Assembly: GCA_965234325.1 (NCBI GenBank)
Contig: OZ248407.1
Coordinates: 1,798,001 to 1,862,000, forward strand
Direction of reading: 5' to 3'
Source of the DNA: Limnohabitans kasalickyi
GTDB taxonomy: Bacteria > Pseudomonadota > Gammaproteobacteria > Burkholderiales > Burkholderiaceae_C
DNA length: 64,000 nt
Shown: piece after piece, positions 52,429-60,764 of the stretch
How positions within the stretch are numbered: the stretch's first letter is position 1
Layout: each line of letters starts with the position of its first letter
Notes under the pieces: model-generated
Told to the model about the DNA's origin: nothing
Seen by the model: only the letters and a program-made list of their open reading frames with translations
The model's database searches: none
Translations under genes and position numbers: made by a program

Positions 52429-53769
52429 ATGCAAGACCACATCCCCGAACGCAGCGACCACAAAGCCAACCAATTTGCCTTACTCGGGCAACGTCGGTTT
52501 GCACCATTTTTTTGGACGCAGTTTTCGGGGGCGGCGAACGACAACTTGTTCAAGTTTGCGTTCACCGTGATGGTGACCTACCAGCTCAGCGTGAGCTGGT
52601 TGCCCGTCTCCTTGGCGGGCTTGGTGATTGGGGCTCTGTTCATCCTCCCCTTTTTGTTGTTCTCTGCCACCAGCGGCCAATTGGCTGACAAGCTGGACCA
52701 AGCCGCGCTGATGCGCTTGGTAAAGAATTTGGAAATCGGCATCATGGCCTTAGCCGCAGTGGGCTTTGCCACGGAACAAGTGGCGGTGTTGCTGCTGTGC
52801 ACGTTTTTGATGGGCCTGCACTCCACGCTATTTGGCCCCGTGAAGTTCGCTTACCTGCCCCAAGTGCTGAAAGGGCATGAGCTTACCGGCGGTAACGGCA
52901 TGGTCGAAATGGGCACGTTTGTCGCCATTTTGCTGGGCAATGTGGCGGGCGGTTTGCTGGTGGCGATCCCAGAGGTCGGCCACACCGCCGTGGCCGTGGC
53001 ATGCGTGGTTGTTGCCGTGCTCGGCCGACTCCTCAGCGGTGCCATTCCCTCAATACCTGCCACCACACCTGATTTAAAAATCAACTGGAACCCGATCACC
53101 GAAACTTGGCGCAACCTGCAATTGGCGCGCGCCAACCGCACCGTTTTGATCACCCTGCTGGGCATCAGCTGGATGTGGTTTTTCGGCGCCATCTTTTTGA
53201 GCCAATTCCCCAGCTTTGCCAAAGAAGTGCTGCATGGGGATGCGCAAGTGGCGTCCTTGTTGTTGGTGCTGTTCTCAGTGGGCATTGGCGCGGGCTCTCT
53301 GTTGTGTGAGAGCCTGAGCCGACGGCGCGTCGAGGCGGGTTTGGCACCTTTAGGCGCCATTGGCATGTCGGTGTTCGCGATCGATCTGTACTTTGCCTCA
53401 CGCGGCCTGCCCGATGCGCCCCTGATGGACATCGCCACCTTTTGCGCAGACAGCGCACACTGGCGCGTGATGGCCGACTTGGTGCTGCTGAGTTTGTTTG
53501 CCGGCATTTACAGCGTGCCCATGTACGCCTTGATTCAGCAACAAAGTCACACGGCAGAATGCGCCCGCATCATCGCGGCCAACAACATCATCAATGCCCT
53601 GTTCATGATTGCCAGTTCCTTGATCGCAGGGGCCATGCTGGGCGCAGGCATGACCATTCCCGACGTGATCTTGTGGACTGGCGTGGCCAACGCGATGGTG
53701 ACCCTTGCCATCTTTGTGGCCGAGCCGCTGTACCTGAAACGCTTCGCCGCCTGGCTGCGCTCTGCTTGA
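52429..53769 (+). CDS. MFS transporter, LplT-like
   Basis: 446-residue major facilitator protein with 12 predicted membrane helices. FFWTQFSGAANDNLFKFAFTV near residue 27 and LFGPVKFAYLPQVLKGHELTGGNG near 125 are the signature of the lysophospholipid transporter LplT and the N-terminal domain of the fused Aas-like proteins. It would flip lysophospholipids inward for re-acylation. No acyltransferase gene is adjacent. It starts 15 bases after bktB. Confidence 0.88.
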   Translation: MQDHIPERSDHKANQFALLGQRRFAPFFWTQFSGAANDNLFKFAFTVMVTYQLSVSWLPVSLAGLVIGALFILPFLLFSATSGQLADKLDQAALMRLVKNLEIGIMALAAVGFATEQVAVLLLCTFLMGLHSTLFGPVKFAYLPQVLKGHELTGGNGMVEMGTFVAILLGNVAGGLLVAIPEVGHTAVAVACVVVAVLGRLLSGAIPSIPATTPDLKINWNPITETWRNLQLARANRTVLITLLGISWMWFFGAIFLSQFPSFAKEVLHGDAQVASLLLVLFSVGIGAGSLLCESLSRRRVEAGLAPLGAIGMSVFAIDLYFASRGLPDAPLMDIATFCADSAHWRVMADLVLLSLFAGIYSVPMYALIQQQSHTAECARIIAANNIINALFMIASSLIAGAMLGAGMTIPDVILWTGVANAMVTLAIFVAEPLYLKRFAAWLRSA

Positions 53770-53874
53770 CACATCGACAGACTCTGAGCGCTCATTTGCC
53801 ATTAAGCTTTGCGCACTTTAGACACTGCACAGGCTGAGCCATCCGTCCATGCACCTTGACTTGAAAGTTCTTCC

Positions 53875-54372
53875 ATGACCGACACACTTACCGCTCCCAT
53901 CGCCATCCGAGAAGTCACGCTCGCTTGGTCTGACGATTTGGCCTTGGACCTCGTCTACATGGACGACACCCACCGCGAGTTTGTGGACTTGCTGGCCGCC
54001 ACCGAGTTGGCCGACGACGAGACCTTGGTGGAGCGCTTCAGCGCCTTGATCGACCACACCGATGATCACTTTGGTCGCGAAGACCAGTGGATGAAAGACA
54101 CCCAGTTTTCATCGAGCAACTGCCACACCTCGCAGCACGATGTGATCTTGCAAGTGATGCGTGAAGGCATGCGGCGTGGCAAAGAAAATGGCGACTTGGC
54201 GATGGTGCGTCAATTGGCACACGAGCTGGGCATTTGGTTCCCACAACACGCCCAAACCATGGATGCGGCGCTGGCTCAGCACTTGCAACGTGTGGGGTAT
54301 GACGCGGAGACGGGCATTGTGTCGGCACCTGAGGCTTTGCCTGCTGGTGAGATTCATGGCTGTGGTGGGTAA
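53875..54372 (+). CDS. Hemerythrin-domain protein
   Basis: 165-residue single-domain bacteriohemerythrin. Di-iron ligands are visible as DDTHREFVDLL near residue 31, DHTDDHFGRED near 60, HTSQHDVI near 83 and FPQHAQTMD near 122. It would bind O2 or NO in the cytosol. The C-terminal 25 residues are an extension without motif. It lies upstream of palindromic copy B. Confidence 0.9.
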   Translation: MTDTLTAPIAIREVTLAWSDDLALDLVYMDDTHREFVDLLAATELADDETLVERFSALIDHTDDHFGREDQWMKDTQFSSSNCHTSQHDVILQVMREGMRRGKENGDLAMVRQLAHELGIWFPQHAQTMDAALAQHLQRVGYDAETGIVSAPEALPAGEIHGCGG

Positions 54373-54434
54373 TCTGCTTTGTTCGCTTGCTGCGGTTTTT
54401 TTAGCTCTTAGCGGTTTGGTTTCTACTGGGGGGC

Positions 54435-54541
54435 GGTGCTTGCAACTTGGGTGTCTTGTTGCGCGAATGTCCCCCGAGCGGCGCTGGGGCGCCACTCTCC
54501 TCCTTTACTTCGCTTCACAAGACACCCAAATTGCAAGCGCC
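54435..54541 (+). repeat. Palindromic element copy B
   Basis: Arms 54435-54459 and 54517-54541 (25 bp; one G-T wobble and one mismatch) enclose a 57-base core. The core reads GAATGTCCCCCGAGCGG then GGCGCTGGGGCGCC and CTCCTCCTTTACTTCG, and is almost identical to that of copy C. The arms (starting GGTGCTTGCAAC) are unlike those of copies A and C. Oriented in sense with hemerythrin. Confidence 0.85.
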
Positions 54542-54577
54542 TAGTTGGGGTGTTAGGGGTTGAAGGCACTTCTGGCT

Positions 54578-54778
54578 GCTGATGCTGATGCTGATGCTGA
54601 TGCTGATGCTGATGCTGATGCGGCTAAGGCTAAGGCTAAGGCTAAGGCTAGGTCTAAATGCTAGGTGCTAGGTCTAAATGCTAGGTTCTAGGTGCTAGGT
54701 TCTAGGTGCTAGGTGCTAGGTGCTAGGTGCTAGGTGCTAGGTGCTAGGTGCTAGGTGCTAGGTGCTAGGTGCTAGGTG
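54578..54778. repeat. Cascade of short tandem repeats
   Basis: GATGCT is repeated about seven times (54578-54621), then GGCTAA about five times (54622-54650), then a mixed zone with GGTCTAAATG twice, and finally the heptamer CTAGGTG 11 times without error at 54702-54778. All units contain GCT or CTA. This looks like slipped-strand expansion; it is not coding because heptamers shift the frame. Confidence 0.9.
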
Positions 54779-54867
54779 CCAAGTGTTTGACACCAACAAT
54801 AAAAATCAAAACCCGAGAAAGTGAATCCCCGCAAAGCCGCAGGCGAGCGTATTTCAACTGGCGCAAA

Positions 54868-54964
54868 GAGGGGTTTGGGTATCTGCTGAAGCGAAGTCAA
54901 GGAGGAGAGTGGCGCCCCAGCGCCGCTCGGGGGACATTCACTTCAGCAGATGCCCAAACCCCTC
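54868..54964 (-). repeat. Palindromic element copy C
   Basis: Arms 54868-54891 and 54941-54964 (24 bp with a single G-T wobble) flank a 49-base core. On the minus strand the core matches copy B in about 44 of 45 positions. The arms (GAGGGGTTTGGG...) differ entirely from the other copies. It is in sense with the MetE-like gene, whose stop is 22 bases away, as a 3' UTR structure. Confidence 0.85.
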
Positions 54965-54985
54965 CCCCCCACCACAAAACAAAAA

Positions 54986-56026
54986 TCAAGCGTACCGAGT
55001 ACGCGCCAAAGCAGCACCAGCCGCCAAGGCCTCCAGCTTCTTCACCGCCACCTCACGGGTCATAGGCGCCAAGCCGCAGTTGGTGCAAGCAATCAAACGG
55101 TTCTTAGGCACATACTTCAACGCCATGCCAATCGTGTCAGCAATTTGCTCTGGCGTTTCGATCACATCGCTGGCCACGTCAATCACGCCCACCATCACGT
55201 CTTTGCCTTCCAGCAAAGCCATCATCTCGGGCGGCACATGTGAGTGGTAACACTCCAAACTCACCTGCTGAATGCTGCTCTTGGCCAACGCAGGCAACAC
55301 TTTTTCGTATTGACGCCATTCGTCGCCCAAAGTCTTCTTCCAGTTGTTGTTGGCTTCGATGCCGTAACCATAACAAATATGAACCGCCGTGGTGCAGGTC
55401 AAACCTTGTGCCGCGCGCTCCAGGGCTTTGACACCCCAGTCTGCGGCTTCATCCAAGTAGACGTTGAACGCGGGTTCGTCAAACTGAATGATGTCCACGC
55501 CATCGGCTTGCAAAGCCAAGGCTTCTTGATTCAGCAACTCGGCAAAGGCAAACGCCATATCGATGCGGCCTTGCACCGCGTCTTTGCCCTTGCCGTAAAA
55601 ACGGTCGGCGACGGTGTCGACGATGGTCATGGGGCCGGGCAAGGTGAATTTGAGTTTCTTCTTGGTGTGGGCACGGGCGAGCTGCGCTTCAAACGCGTGA
55701 ACTCGGCCTTTCAACTTCAAAGGTGCGATGACTTGCGGCACTTGGGCGTCGTAGCGGTTGTTGCGAATGCCCATGGTCACTTTGTTTTCAAAATCGATGC
55801 CTTCGACTTGCTCTAAAAAGCCGTGCACAAAGTGTTGGCGCGATTGCTCGCCGTCGCCGACCACATCGAGACCGGCGTCTTCTTGGGCTTTGATCCACAA
55901 CAGCGTGGCGTCGGCTTTGGCTTGCAAAAGCGCGTCACCTTCGGCTTGCCACTTGGGCCAGAGTTTGTTGGTCTCGGCCAACCATTCGGGTTTGGGCAGG
56001 CTACCAGCGATGGCGGTTGAAAACAT
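54986..56026 (-). CDS. Cobalamin-independent methionine synthase-like protein (MetE C-terminal domain)
   Basis: 346 residues, corresponding to the catalytic C-terminal half of MetE only. Zinc ligands are recognisable as His/Cys in VHICYGYG near 218, with further Cys at LECYHSH near 258 and TNCGLAPMTRE near 316. Such short forms exist in many bacteria and archaea as core MetE methyltransferases, possibly using a methylcorrinoid protein or another donor rather than methyl-folate. An LLM flavin enzyme gene precedes it by 54 bases on the same strand. Confidence 0.9.
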   Translation of the reverse strand: MFSTAIAGSLPKPEWLAETNKLWPKWQAEGDALLQAKADATLLWIKAQEDAGLDVVGDGEQSRQHFVHGFLEQVEGIDFENKVTMGIRNNRYDAQVPQVIAPLKLKGRVHAFEAQLARAHTKKKLKFTLPGPMTIVDTVADRFYGKGKDAVQGRIDMAFAFAELLNQEALALQADGVDIIQFDEPAFNVYLDEAADWGVKALERAAQGLTCTTAVHICYGYGIEANNNWKKTLGDEWRQYEKVLPALAKSSIQQVSLECYHSHVPPEMMALLEGKDVMVGVIDVASDVIETPEQIADTIGMALKYVPKNRLIACTNCGLAPMTREVAVKKLEALAAGAALARTRYA

Positions 56027-56080
56027 AGAGGGCTCCAGTGAGGGTTTGAAAGAATGAAATTGATCCAGCGATGGCTTGAT

Positions 56081-57094
56081 TCAAGCCTGAGCGTCTGCCA
56101 ACGCGAACTCTCGCGCCAGCAACTCATACGAACGGGCTTGCGCAGCAGGCTCATGGGTCCAAGTGATGATGACCACCTCGTCGAGCTGCAAACGATCGGC
56201 CAAGCGACGCAGTTTATCGGCAACTTGGGAAGCGCTGCCCACCAAAGCGTTGGCACGCATTTCGGCATACGCCACGTGCTCAGACGGCGAGTAGTCGCGC
56301 ACAGCTTCATCGGGCGGCAACAGCGTGCCAATACGACCGGTATTGCGGTCCAGCTTCCAACGCGCGCGGCTTTGGAACAAGCGCCAAGCTTCGTCTTCGG
56401 TGTCTGCGGCCAAGGCCCAAACACACACGGTGGCGCGCGGTTTGGGGCTGGCTTGGGTGGCGCGAAAGTTGGCGCGGTACAGATTCAAGGCATGGTCTGC
56501 GCCCTGCCCGTCGGTGATGAAGTAGGCGAAGGCATAGGGCAGGCTTAAGTGGGCCGCGAGTTGTGCGCCGTAATCGGAACTGCCCAACATCCACACATCG
56601 GGAGAAGTAGGGCCACTGGGGTAGGCAAACACGCCGTGACCGGGGTGGCCTGGGGGCAAGGGCTGTCCAGTCACCCAAGCCTGCAGTTCCATCACTTGCT
56701 GCGGAAAGTTGTCAGAGGCATGGCGGTCCGCGTTGAGCAATTGCGCGGTACGGCCATCGCTGCCCGGCGCGCGACCCACACCGAGGTCGATGCGGCCCGG
56801 CGCCAGTGCGTCGAGCACGCGAAACTGCTCAGCCACTTTGAGCGGGGCGTAATGCGGCAGCATGACGCCTGCACTGCCCAACCTGATGCGCGTGGTGCGT
56901 GCGGCAATGGCGGCCATCAACACTTCGGGGGCAGTGCCCACGATGCTGGGGTGGCTGTGGTGCTCGCTCACCCAAAAGCGGTGATAGCCCCAAGCCTCGC
57001 ATTGACTGGCGAGCGCCAAGGTTTGGCGAATGCTAGCGTCTTGGCTTCGGCCAGACGCAGCGGCGGTTTGATCGAGAACAGATAGTTTGAGCAC
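56081..57094 (-). CDS. LLM class flavin-dependent oxidoreductase (MsnO8-like)
   Basis: 337-residue luciferase-like monooxygenase, with GTG as start. LSVLDQTAAASG at residue 4, FWVSEHHSHPSIVGTAPEVLM near 42, RIDLGVGRAPGSDG near 100 and GVFAYPSGPTSPDVWMLGSS near 155 are typical of the MsnO8 group. It uses reduced FMN; substrate unknown. It is upstream of the core MetE gene and probably co-transcribed. Confidence 0.88.
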   Translation of the reverse strand: MLKLSVLDQTAAASGRSQDASIRQTLALASQCEAWGYHRFWVSEHHSHPSIVGTAPEVLMAAIAARTTRIRLGSAGVMLPHYAPLKVAEQFRVLDALAPGRIDLGVGRAPGSDGRTAQLLNADRHASDNFPQQVMELQAWVTGQPLPPGHPGHGVFAYPSGPTSPDVWMLGSSDYGAQLAAHLSLPYAFAYFITDGQGADHALNLYRANFRATQASPKPRATVCVWALAADTEDEAWRLFQSRARWKLDRNTGRIGTLLPPDEAVRDYSPSEHVAYAEMRANALVGSASQVADKLRRLADRLQLDEVVIITWTHEPAAQARSYELLAREFALADAQA

Positions 57095-57176
57095 GGGCGT
57101 TAGCTTACCAACAGATGCAAGCCTCGTTTGTCACACAAGCATTCGCCAACACCAAACAAGGCTGTTGCGCCGCAAC

Positions 57177-58871
57177 TCACGCTTTGGGGCTTTCCGCTTC
57201 TTGCAGCAAACGCCACATCACTTTGCCGCTGCCGCTCTTGGGCAACACATCGACAAACTGCACTTGTGTAGGTGCTTTGTAAACCGCCATGTTTTGGCGG
57301 CACCAGTCGATGATGTCTTGCTCCACCACCACGCCTTTGTGGCTGGCGCGCAGCACCACCACGGCTTTGACGGTTTCACCGCGGTAGCTGTCGCGCGACG
57401 AGATGATGCACGCCTCTTGAATGGCGGGGTGCTTGAACATCAGCGCCTCTACTTCGGCAGGCCATACTTTGAAACCCGAAGCATTGATCATGCGCTTCAA
57501 GCGATCGGTGATGAAGAAGTAGCCATCTTCGTCCACACGGCCCAAGTCGCCAGAACGGAAGAAGCGCTTGCCCTCGAGCTCAAAGAACGCGGCGGTCGTG
57601 GCATCAGGACGTTTCCAGTAGCCGTTGAACACTTCGGGGCCATGAATGACAATTTCGCCCGACTCACCTTGCGGCAACTCTTGCAAAGTTTCTGGATCGA
57701 CGATGCGGGCATCTGTACTCATAAACGGAACGCCCAAGCACTGCTGTTTAGGCGCATCGGGTGGGTTGCTGTGCGATGGTGCTGCGGTTTCGGTTAAGCC
57801 GTAACCTTCGCTGTAGCGCAAACCATACAACTCGAACAAACGCTGGGCGACAGCCTGCGGCATGGCTGCGCCGCCGCCGCCGATGTGCACCAAGCCTTTG
57901 AGGTCGAACTTGTCAAAGTTAGGGCTACCCAACAAATCGATCACCATGGTGGGAATGTTGGTCCAGTGTGTGACGCGCCACAAAGAAATCAACCGGCCGG
58001 CCAATTCGCGGTCCCACCGCGGCATCAACACCAAGGTCGCGCCCAAGTAAATGCTCGAATGCATGACGCTGGTCATGCCCGTGATGTGGAACATGGGCAC
58101 CACCAACAGCCCCACGTTCTCGTGGGTGCCATTGCCCCAAATGGCAGACGCCATAGCGTTGTGCATGATCGTGCGGTGCGGGTGCATGCAGCCTTTGGGC
58201 AAGCCGGTGGTGCCGCTGGTGTAAGGCAGTACCGCCAAGTCGTCTGGGCCCACCGTCAACGGGCCTAAAGTCGCTGTGGTGGCTACGACATCTTGCCAGC
58301 GGTGGATTCGGCCACCTGTCAATTCCGGCTCGAGGTGCTGGGTGAATAACCAATCGTGCCAAGCCACCGGTGGGGCGTTGTCGCCCGACACTTGGGCGTC
58401 AAACGCATCGGTGAAGTGGGTGACCAGCAAATGGGCCAAGCCCTCGCCCGCAGGCAACTGATTGCTGGCACTGGCCAATTCAGCCGCCAGATCTGCGGTG
58501 GTGATGGCCACTTTGGCGTCGGGGTCGGTGATGTAGTGCTTGAGCTCTTCGGCACGGTTCATCGGGTTGACCGGCACCACCACGGCGTTGGCTCGCAAAA
58601 TCGCAAAGTGTGCGATCACCAACTGCGGGCAGTTTTGCATATTGAGCACCACGCGGTCGCCCTTTTGCACACCCAAGCTTTGTAAATGTGCCGCAAGCGC
58701 CTCGGCTTTGGCTTTCAGCTCGGCATAAGTGAAACGCGTACCTAAAAAAATCAGCGCCGTTTTACTGGGAAACCGGCGCGCACTGGTTTCTAAGTTATCC
58801 CACAACGACGTATTGGGCAAAGAAATGGCATGCGGCACGCGAGCGGGCCAAAAACGATGGTGTGGTTTCAT
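57177..58871 (-). CDS. Long-chain fatty acid-CoA ligase (AMP-binding)
   Basis: Activates carboxylic acids via acyl-AMP to CoA thioesters. 564 residues. YTSGTTGLPKGCMHPHR near residue 215 (P-loop), YGLTETAAPSH near 355, FRSGDLGRVDEDGYFFITDR near 435 and the C-terminal Lys in KSGSGKVMWR near 550. Acyl chain length cannot be read. It stands alone on the minus strand. Confidence 0.9.
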   Translation of the reverse strand: MKPHHRFWPARVPHAISLPNTSLWDNLETSARRFPSKTALIFLGTRFTYAELKAKAEALAAHLQSLGVQKGDRVVLNMQNCPQLVIAHFAILRANAVVVPVNPMNRAEELKHYITDPDAKVAITTADLAAELASASNQLPAGEGLAHLLVTHFTDAFDAQVSGDNAPPVAWHDWLFTQHLEPELTGGRIHRWQDVVATTATLGPLTVGPDDLAVLPYTSGTTGLPKGCMHPHRTIMHNAMASAIWGNGTHENVGLLVVPMFHITGMTSVMHSSIYLGATLVLMPRWDRELAGRLISLWRVTHWTNIPTMVIDLLGSPNFDKFDLKGLVHIGGGGAAMPQAVAQRLFELYGLRYSEGYGLTETAAPSHSNPPDAPKQQCLGVPFMSTDARIVDPETLQELPQGESGEIVIHGPEVFNGYWKRPDATTAAFFELEGKRFFRSGDLGRVDEDGYFFITDRLKRMINASGFKVWPAEVEALMFKHPAIQEACIISSRDSYRGETVKAVVVLRASHKGVVVEQDIIDWCRQNMAVYKAPTQVQFVDVLPKSGSGKVMWRLLQEAESPKA

Positions 58872-58981
58872 GGCCGTTAGGGTAGCGCTTATGGCCGGTC
58901 AGGCGCATTGGGAATGGCCCTAGGACGAGGCGCGGGGGGTCACTTGGGCGTCAGAGGAAGCGGCTGAAAGTCAAGCGCAAC

Positions 58982-59614
58982 TCAAGCTGCTTGCGAGCGT
59001 GCACGGCGGTTGATTTGACGCACCGACATCAAGGCATCAAAGAAACCGCGCAACCAATCCATATCGACGGGCTTTTGCAGCATTTGCACACCATCGGGCA
59101 AACCACCTTTGGCCTTGACCTCATCGGCGCTCATGCCAGTGATGACCACCACCGCCAAGTTGCTGAACAAGGCGTGTTCGCTGAGCGTTTTCAGGAACTG
59201 AAAACCGTCGACGTTGGGCATGCGCAAGTCGGTCAGCAGCACTTGAGGTTGCAAGCTAGGCATGTCCAACAACGCTTCCATCGCGGAGGAATACATCACA
59301 GCGTCGAGTGGCAGACCCCATTTGTCGAAGTTAGCCTGCAACATGATGCGAGTTTCATCGTCGTCTTCCACGACCAAAACACGCAAGCGGTCTTCGCTGA
59401 GCATCAGAGACGCAGGTGCCAGGTTGTGCCGACGCTGGTAATCTTGGATTGATTGCAAGGAAATTCGGCGGTGGCCCCCTTGTGTTTTCCAAGCCTTGAG
59501 GTCGTTCTTTTCGACCAAGCCCTGTACAGTGCCCACCGAGATGCCCAGCATCTTGGCTGCGTAACTGGTGCCGCAATAGCCGTCGTAGGCTTCTTTGTTG
59601 GTTGTCAGACTCAT
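58982..59614 (-). CDS. HTH (excisionase/MerR-like) plus receiver-domain response regulator
   Basis: 210 residues in unusual order. Residues 10-62 form an excisionase-type winged helix (GTSYAAKMLGISVGTVQGL and KTQGGHRRI); residues 77-197 form a CheY receiver with acidic pocket Glu83-Asp84-Asp85 and phosphoacceptor Asp 129 (LLTDLRMPNVDG), Lys near 183. Most DNA-binding response regulators have the receiver first. GGAG lies seven bases before ATG 59614. A partner kinase is not in the window. A very short divergent spacer separates it from the P1 peptidase gene. Confidence 0.88.
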   Translation of the reverse strand: MSLTTNKEAYDGYCGTSYAAKMLGISVGTVQGLVEKNDLKAWKTQGGHRRISLQSIQDYQRRHNLAPASLMLSEDRLRVLVVEDDDETRIMLQANFDKWGLPLDAVMYSSAMEALLDMPSLQPQVLLTDLRMPNVDGFQFLKTLSEHALFSNLAVVVITGMSADEVKAKGGLPDGVQMLQKPVDMDWLRGFFDALMSVRQINRRARSQAA

Positions 59615-59697
59615 AGAAAACTCCTAAATTGAGCGTTTTTACATATTTCGTATTATTTTAATCGATTTAAAGCTTCTTCATTGAATACTTAAAAATC

Positions 59698-60702
59698 ATG
59701 AACAATCACACACTCACTGTCATTCAAGGCATTCAGGTCGGACACCATACTGACAATCGCCGCCCCACGGGCTGTACGGTCGTACTTACGCCATTTGGAA
59801 GCGTGGCCGGTGTTGATGTCCGCGGTGCAGCGCCCGGCACACGAGAGACGGACCTGTTGCACCCGAGCAACACGGTGCAACACATCCATGGGCTTGTATT
59901 GAGTGGTGGCAGCGCTTTTGGATTGGATGCCGCTTCTGGCGTCATGCGATGGCTCGAAGAACAGGGCCACGGATTGCCAGTCGGCCCCGTGTGCGTGCCC
60001 ATCGTGCCTGCCGCCGTGGTGTTCGATCTGTGGGTCGATGATTTTGAGAGCGCTGCCTTCAAACGTGGCGAACGCATCCGTCCAGATGCGCAAGCTGGCT
60101 ACCAGGCCTGCCTCGCAGCCAGCAACGCCCCCGTGGTGCAGGGCAATGTGGGGGCCGGCGCAGGTGCCACGATTGGCAAGATGAATGGGCCACACTGCGC
60201 GATGAAAGGTGGCTTGGGAAGCGCCGCACTCACCGTCAACGGCATCACGGTGGCGGCCTTGATCGTCTGCAATGCTTTGGGTGACGTGATCGACCCACGC
60301 ACTGGCCGCCTGTTAGCGGGCGCGCGCACCGCCCCAGATAGCCGCGAACTGCTGGACATTCGCCAAGCACAACTCAAAGGTCATGCGATTGCCAGCCCCA
60401 CAGCTGGCAGCAACACCACCATCGGCGTCATCGCGACCGATGCGGTACTCACCAAACCCCAAGCCCACCGCCTGGCCCAAGTGGCCCAAGACGGCTTGGC
60501 CCGCAGCATTTGCCCGGTGCACACGCCCATGGATGGCGACACCTTGTTTGCACTGGGCACAGGCACCAGCGGCCAAGCGGCAGACATGCTGCTGCTCAGC
60601 ACCTTGGCCGCCGAAGTCACCGCCATGGCGGTGGTCAACGCCGTTCAAGCCGCCCAAGAACTGCGACTCGGCAACAACTGGTGGCCCGCCATGACGCCAT
60701 GA
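59698..60702 (+). CDS. P1 family peptidase (DmpA/NylC-like)
   Basis: 334-residue N-terminal nucleophile hydrolase that processes itself. The probable cleavage site is Asn 239-Thr 240 within SPTAGSNTTIGVIATDA, as in nylon-oligomer hydrolase NylC, which exposes Thr as nucleophile. LSGGSAFGLDAASGVMRWLEEQ near 68 and VQGNVGAGAGATIGKM near 147 are family blocks. Natural substrate is unknown (aminopeptidase or amide hydrolase). Divergent from the HTH-receiver gene and followed by a bidirectional terminator. Confidence 0.88.
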   Translation: MNNHTLTVIQGIQVGHHTDNRRPTGCTVVLTPFGSVAGVDVRGAAPGTRETDLLHPSNTVQHIHGLVLSGGSAFGLDAASGVMRWLEEQGHGLPVGPVCVPIVPAAVVFDLWVDDFESAAFKRGERIRPDAQAGYQACLAASNAPVVQGNVGAGAGATIGKMNGPHCAMKGGLGSAALTVNGITVAALIVCNALGDVIDPRTGRLLAGARTAPDSRELLDIRQAQLKGHAIASPTAGSNTTIGVIATDAVLTKPQAHRLAQVAQDGLARSICPVHTPMDGDTLFALGTGTSGQAADMLLLSTLAAEVTAMAVVNAVQAAQELRLGNNWWPAMTP

Positions 60703-60705
60703 AAA

Positions 60706-60733
60706 AAGGCCCAGTCCTTGCGAACTGGGCCTT
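60706..60733. terminator. Bidirectional terminator between the P1 peptidase and ettA
   Basis: A perfect 10-bp stem AAGGCCCAGT/ACTGGGCCTT with an 8-base loop, preceded by AAAAAA that becomes a T run on the minus strand. It clearly terminates ettA; on the plus strand the T content is poor. Confidence 0.85.
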
Positions 60734-60764
60734 CTGGGCTGAACCTTTGCGGAAAAGCTAGAAA

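Larger units (their letters stand above)
54373..54985. other. Gene-free spacer with palindromic elements and tandem repeats
   Basis: 613 bases between convergent hemerythrin and MetE-like genes. It holds, in order, a T-rich stretch after hemerythrin, palindromic copy B, a cascade of 6- and 7-base tandem repeats, and palindromic copy C in the opposite orientation. No credible coding region was found. Confidence 0.85.

Noticed and set aside
54578..54778. CRISPR array
   Set aside because: The repeats are 6-7 bases, contiguous and without spacers, and no cas genes are present.
54435..54964. Palindromes B and C as simple convergent terminators
   Set aside because: The arms are far longer than needed, the cores are nearly identical and no T run follows; a copy also lies inside mutS.
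54435..54964. Copies B and C as terminal inverted repeats of one mobile element
   Set aside because: The arms of B and C differ from each other and nothing between them encodes a transposase; only the cores are shared.
55000..57176. SAM or cobalamin riboswitch upstream of the MetE-like or LLM genes
   Set aside because: The leaders are 54 and about 80 bases and none of the conserved riboswitch cores is visible.
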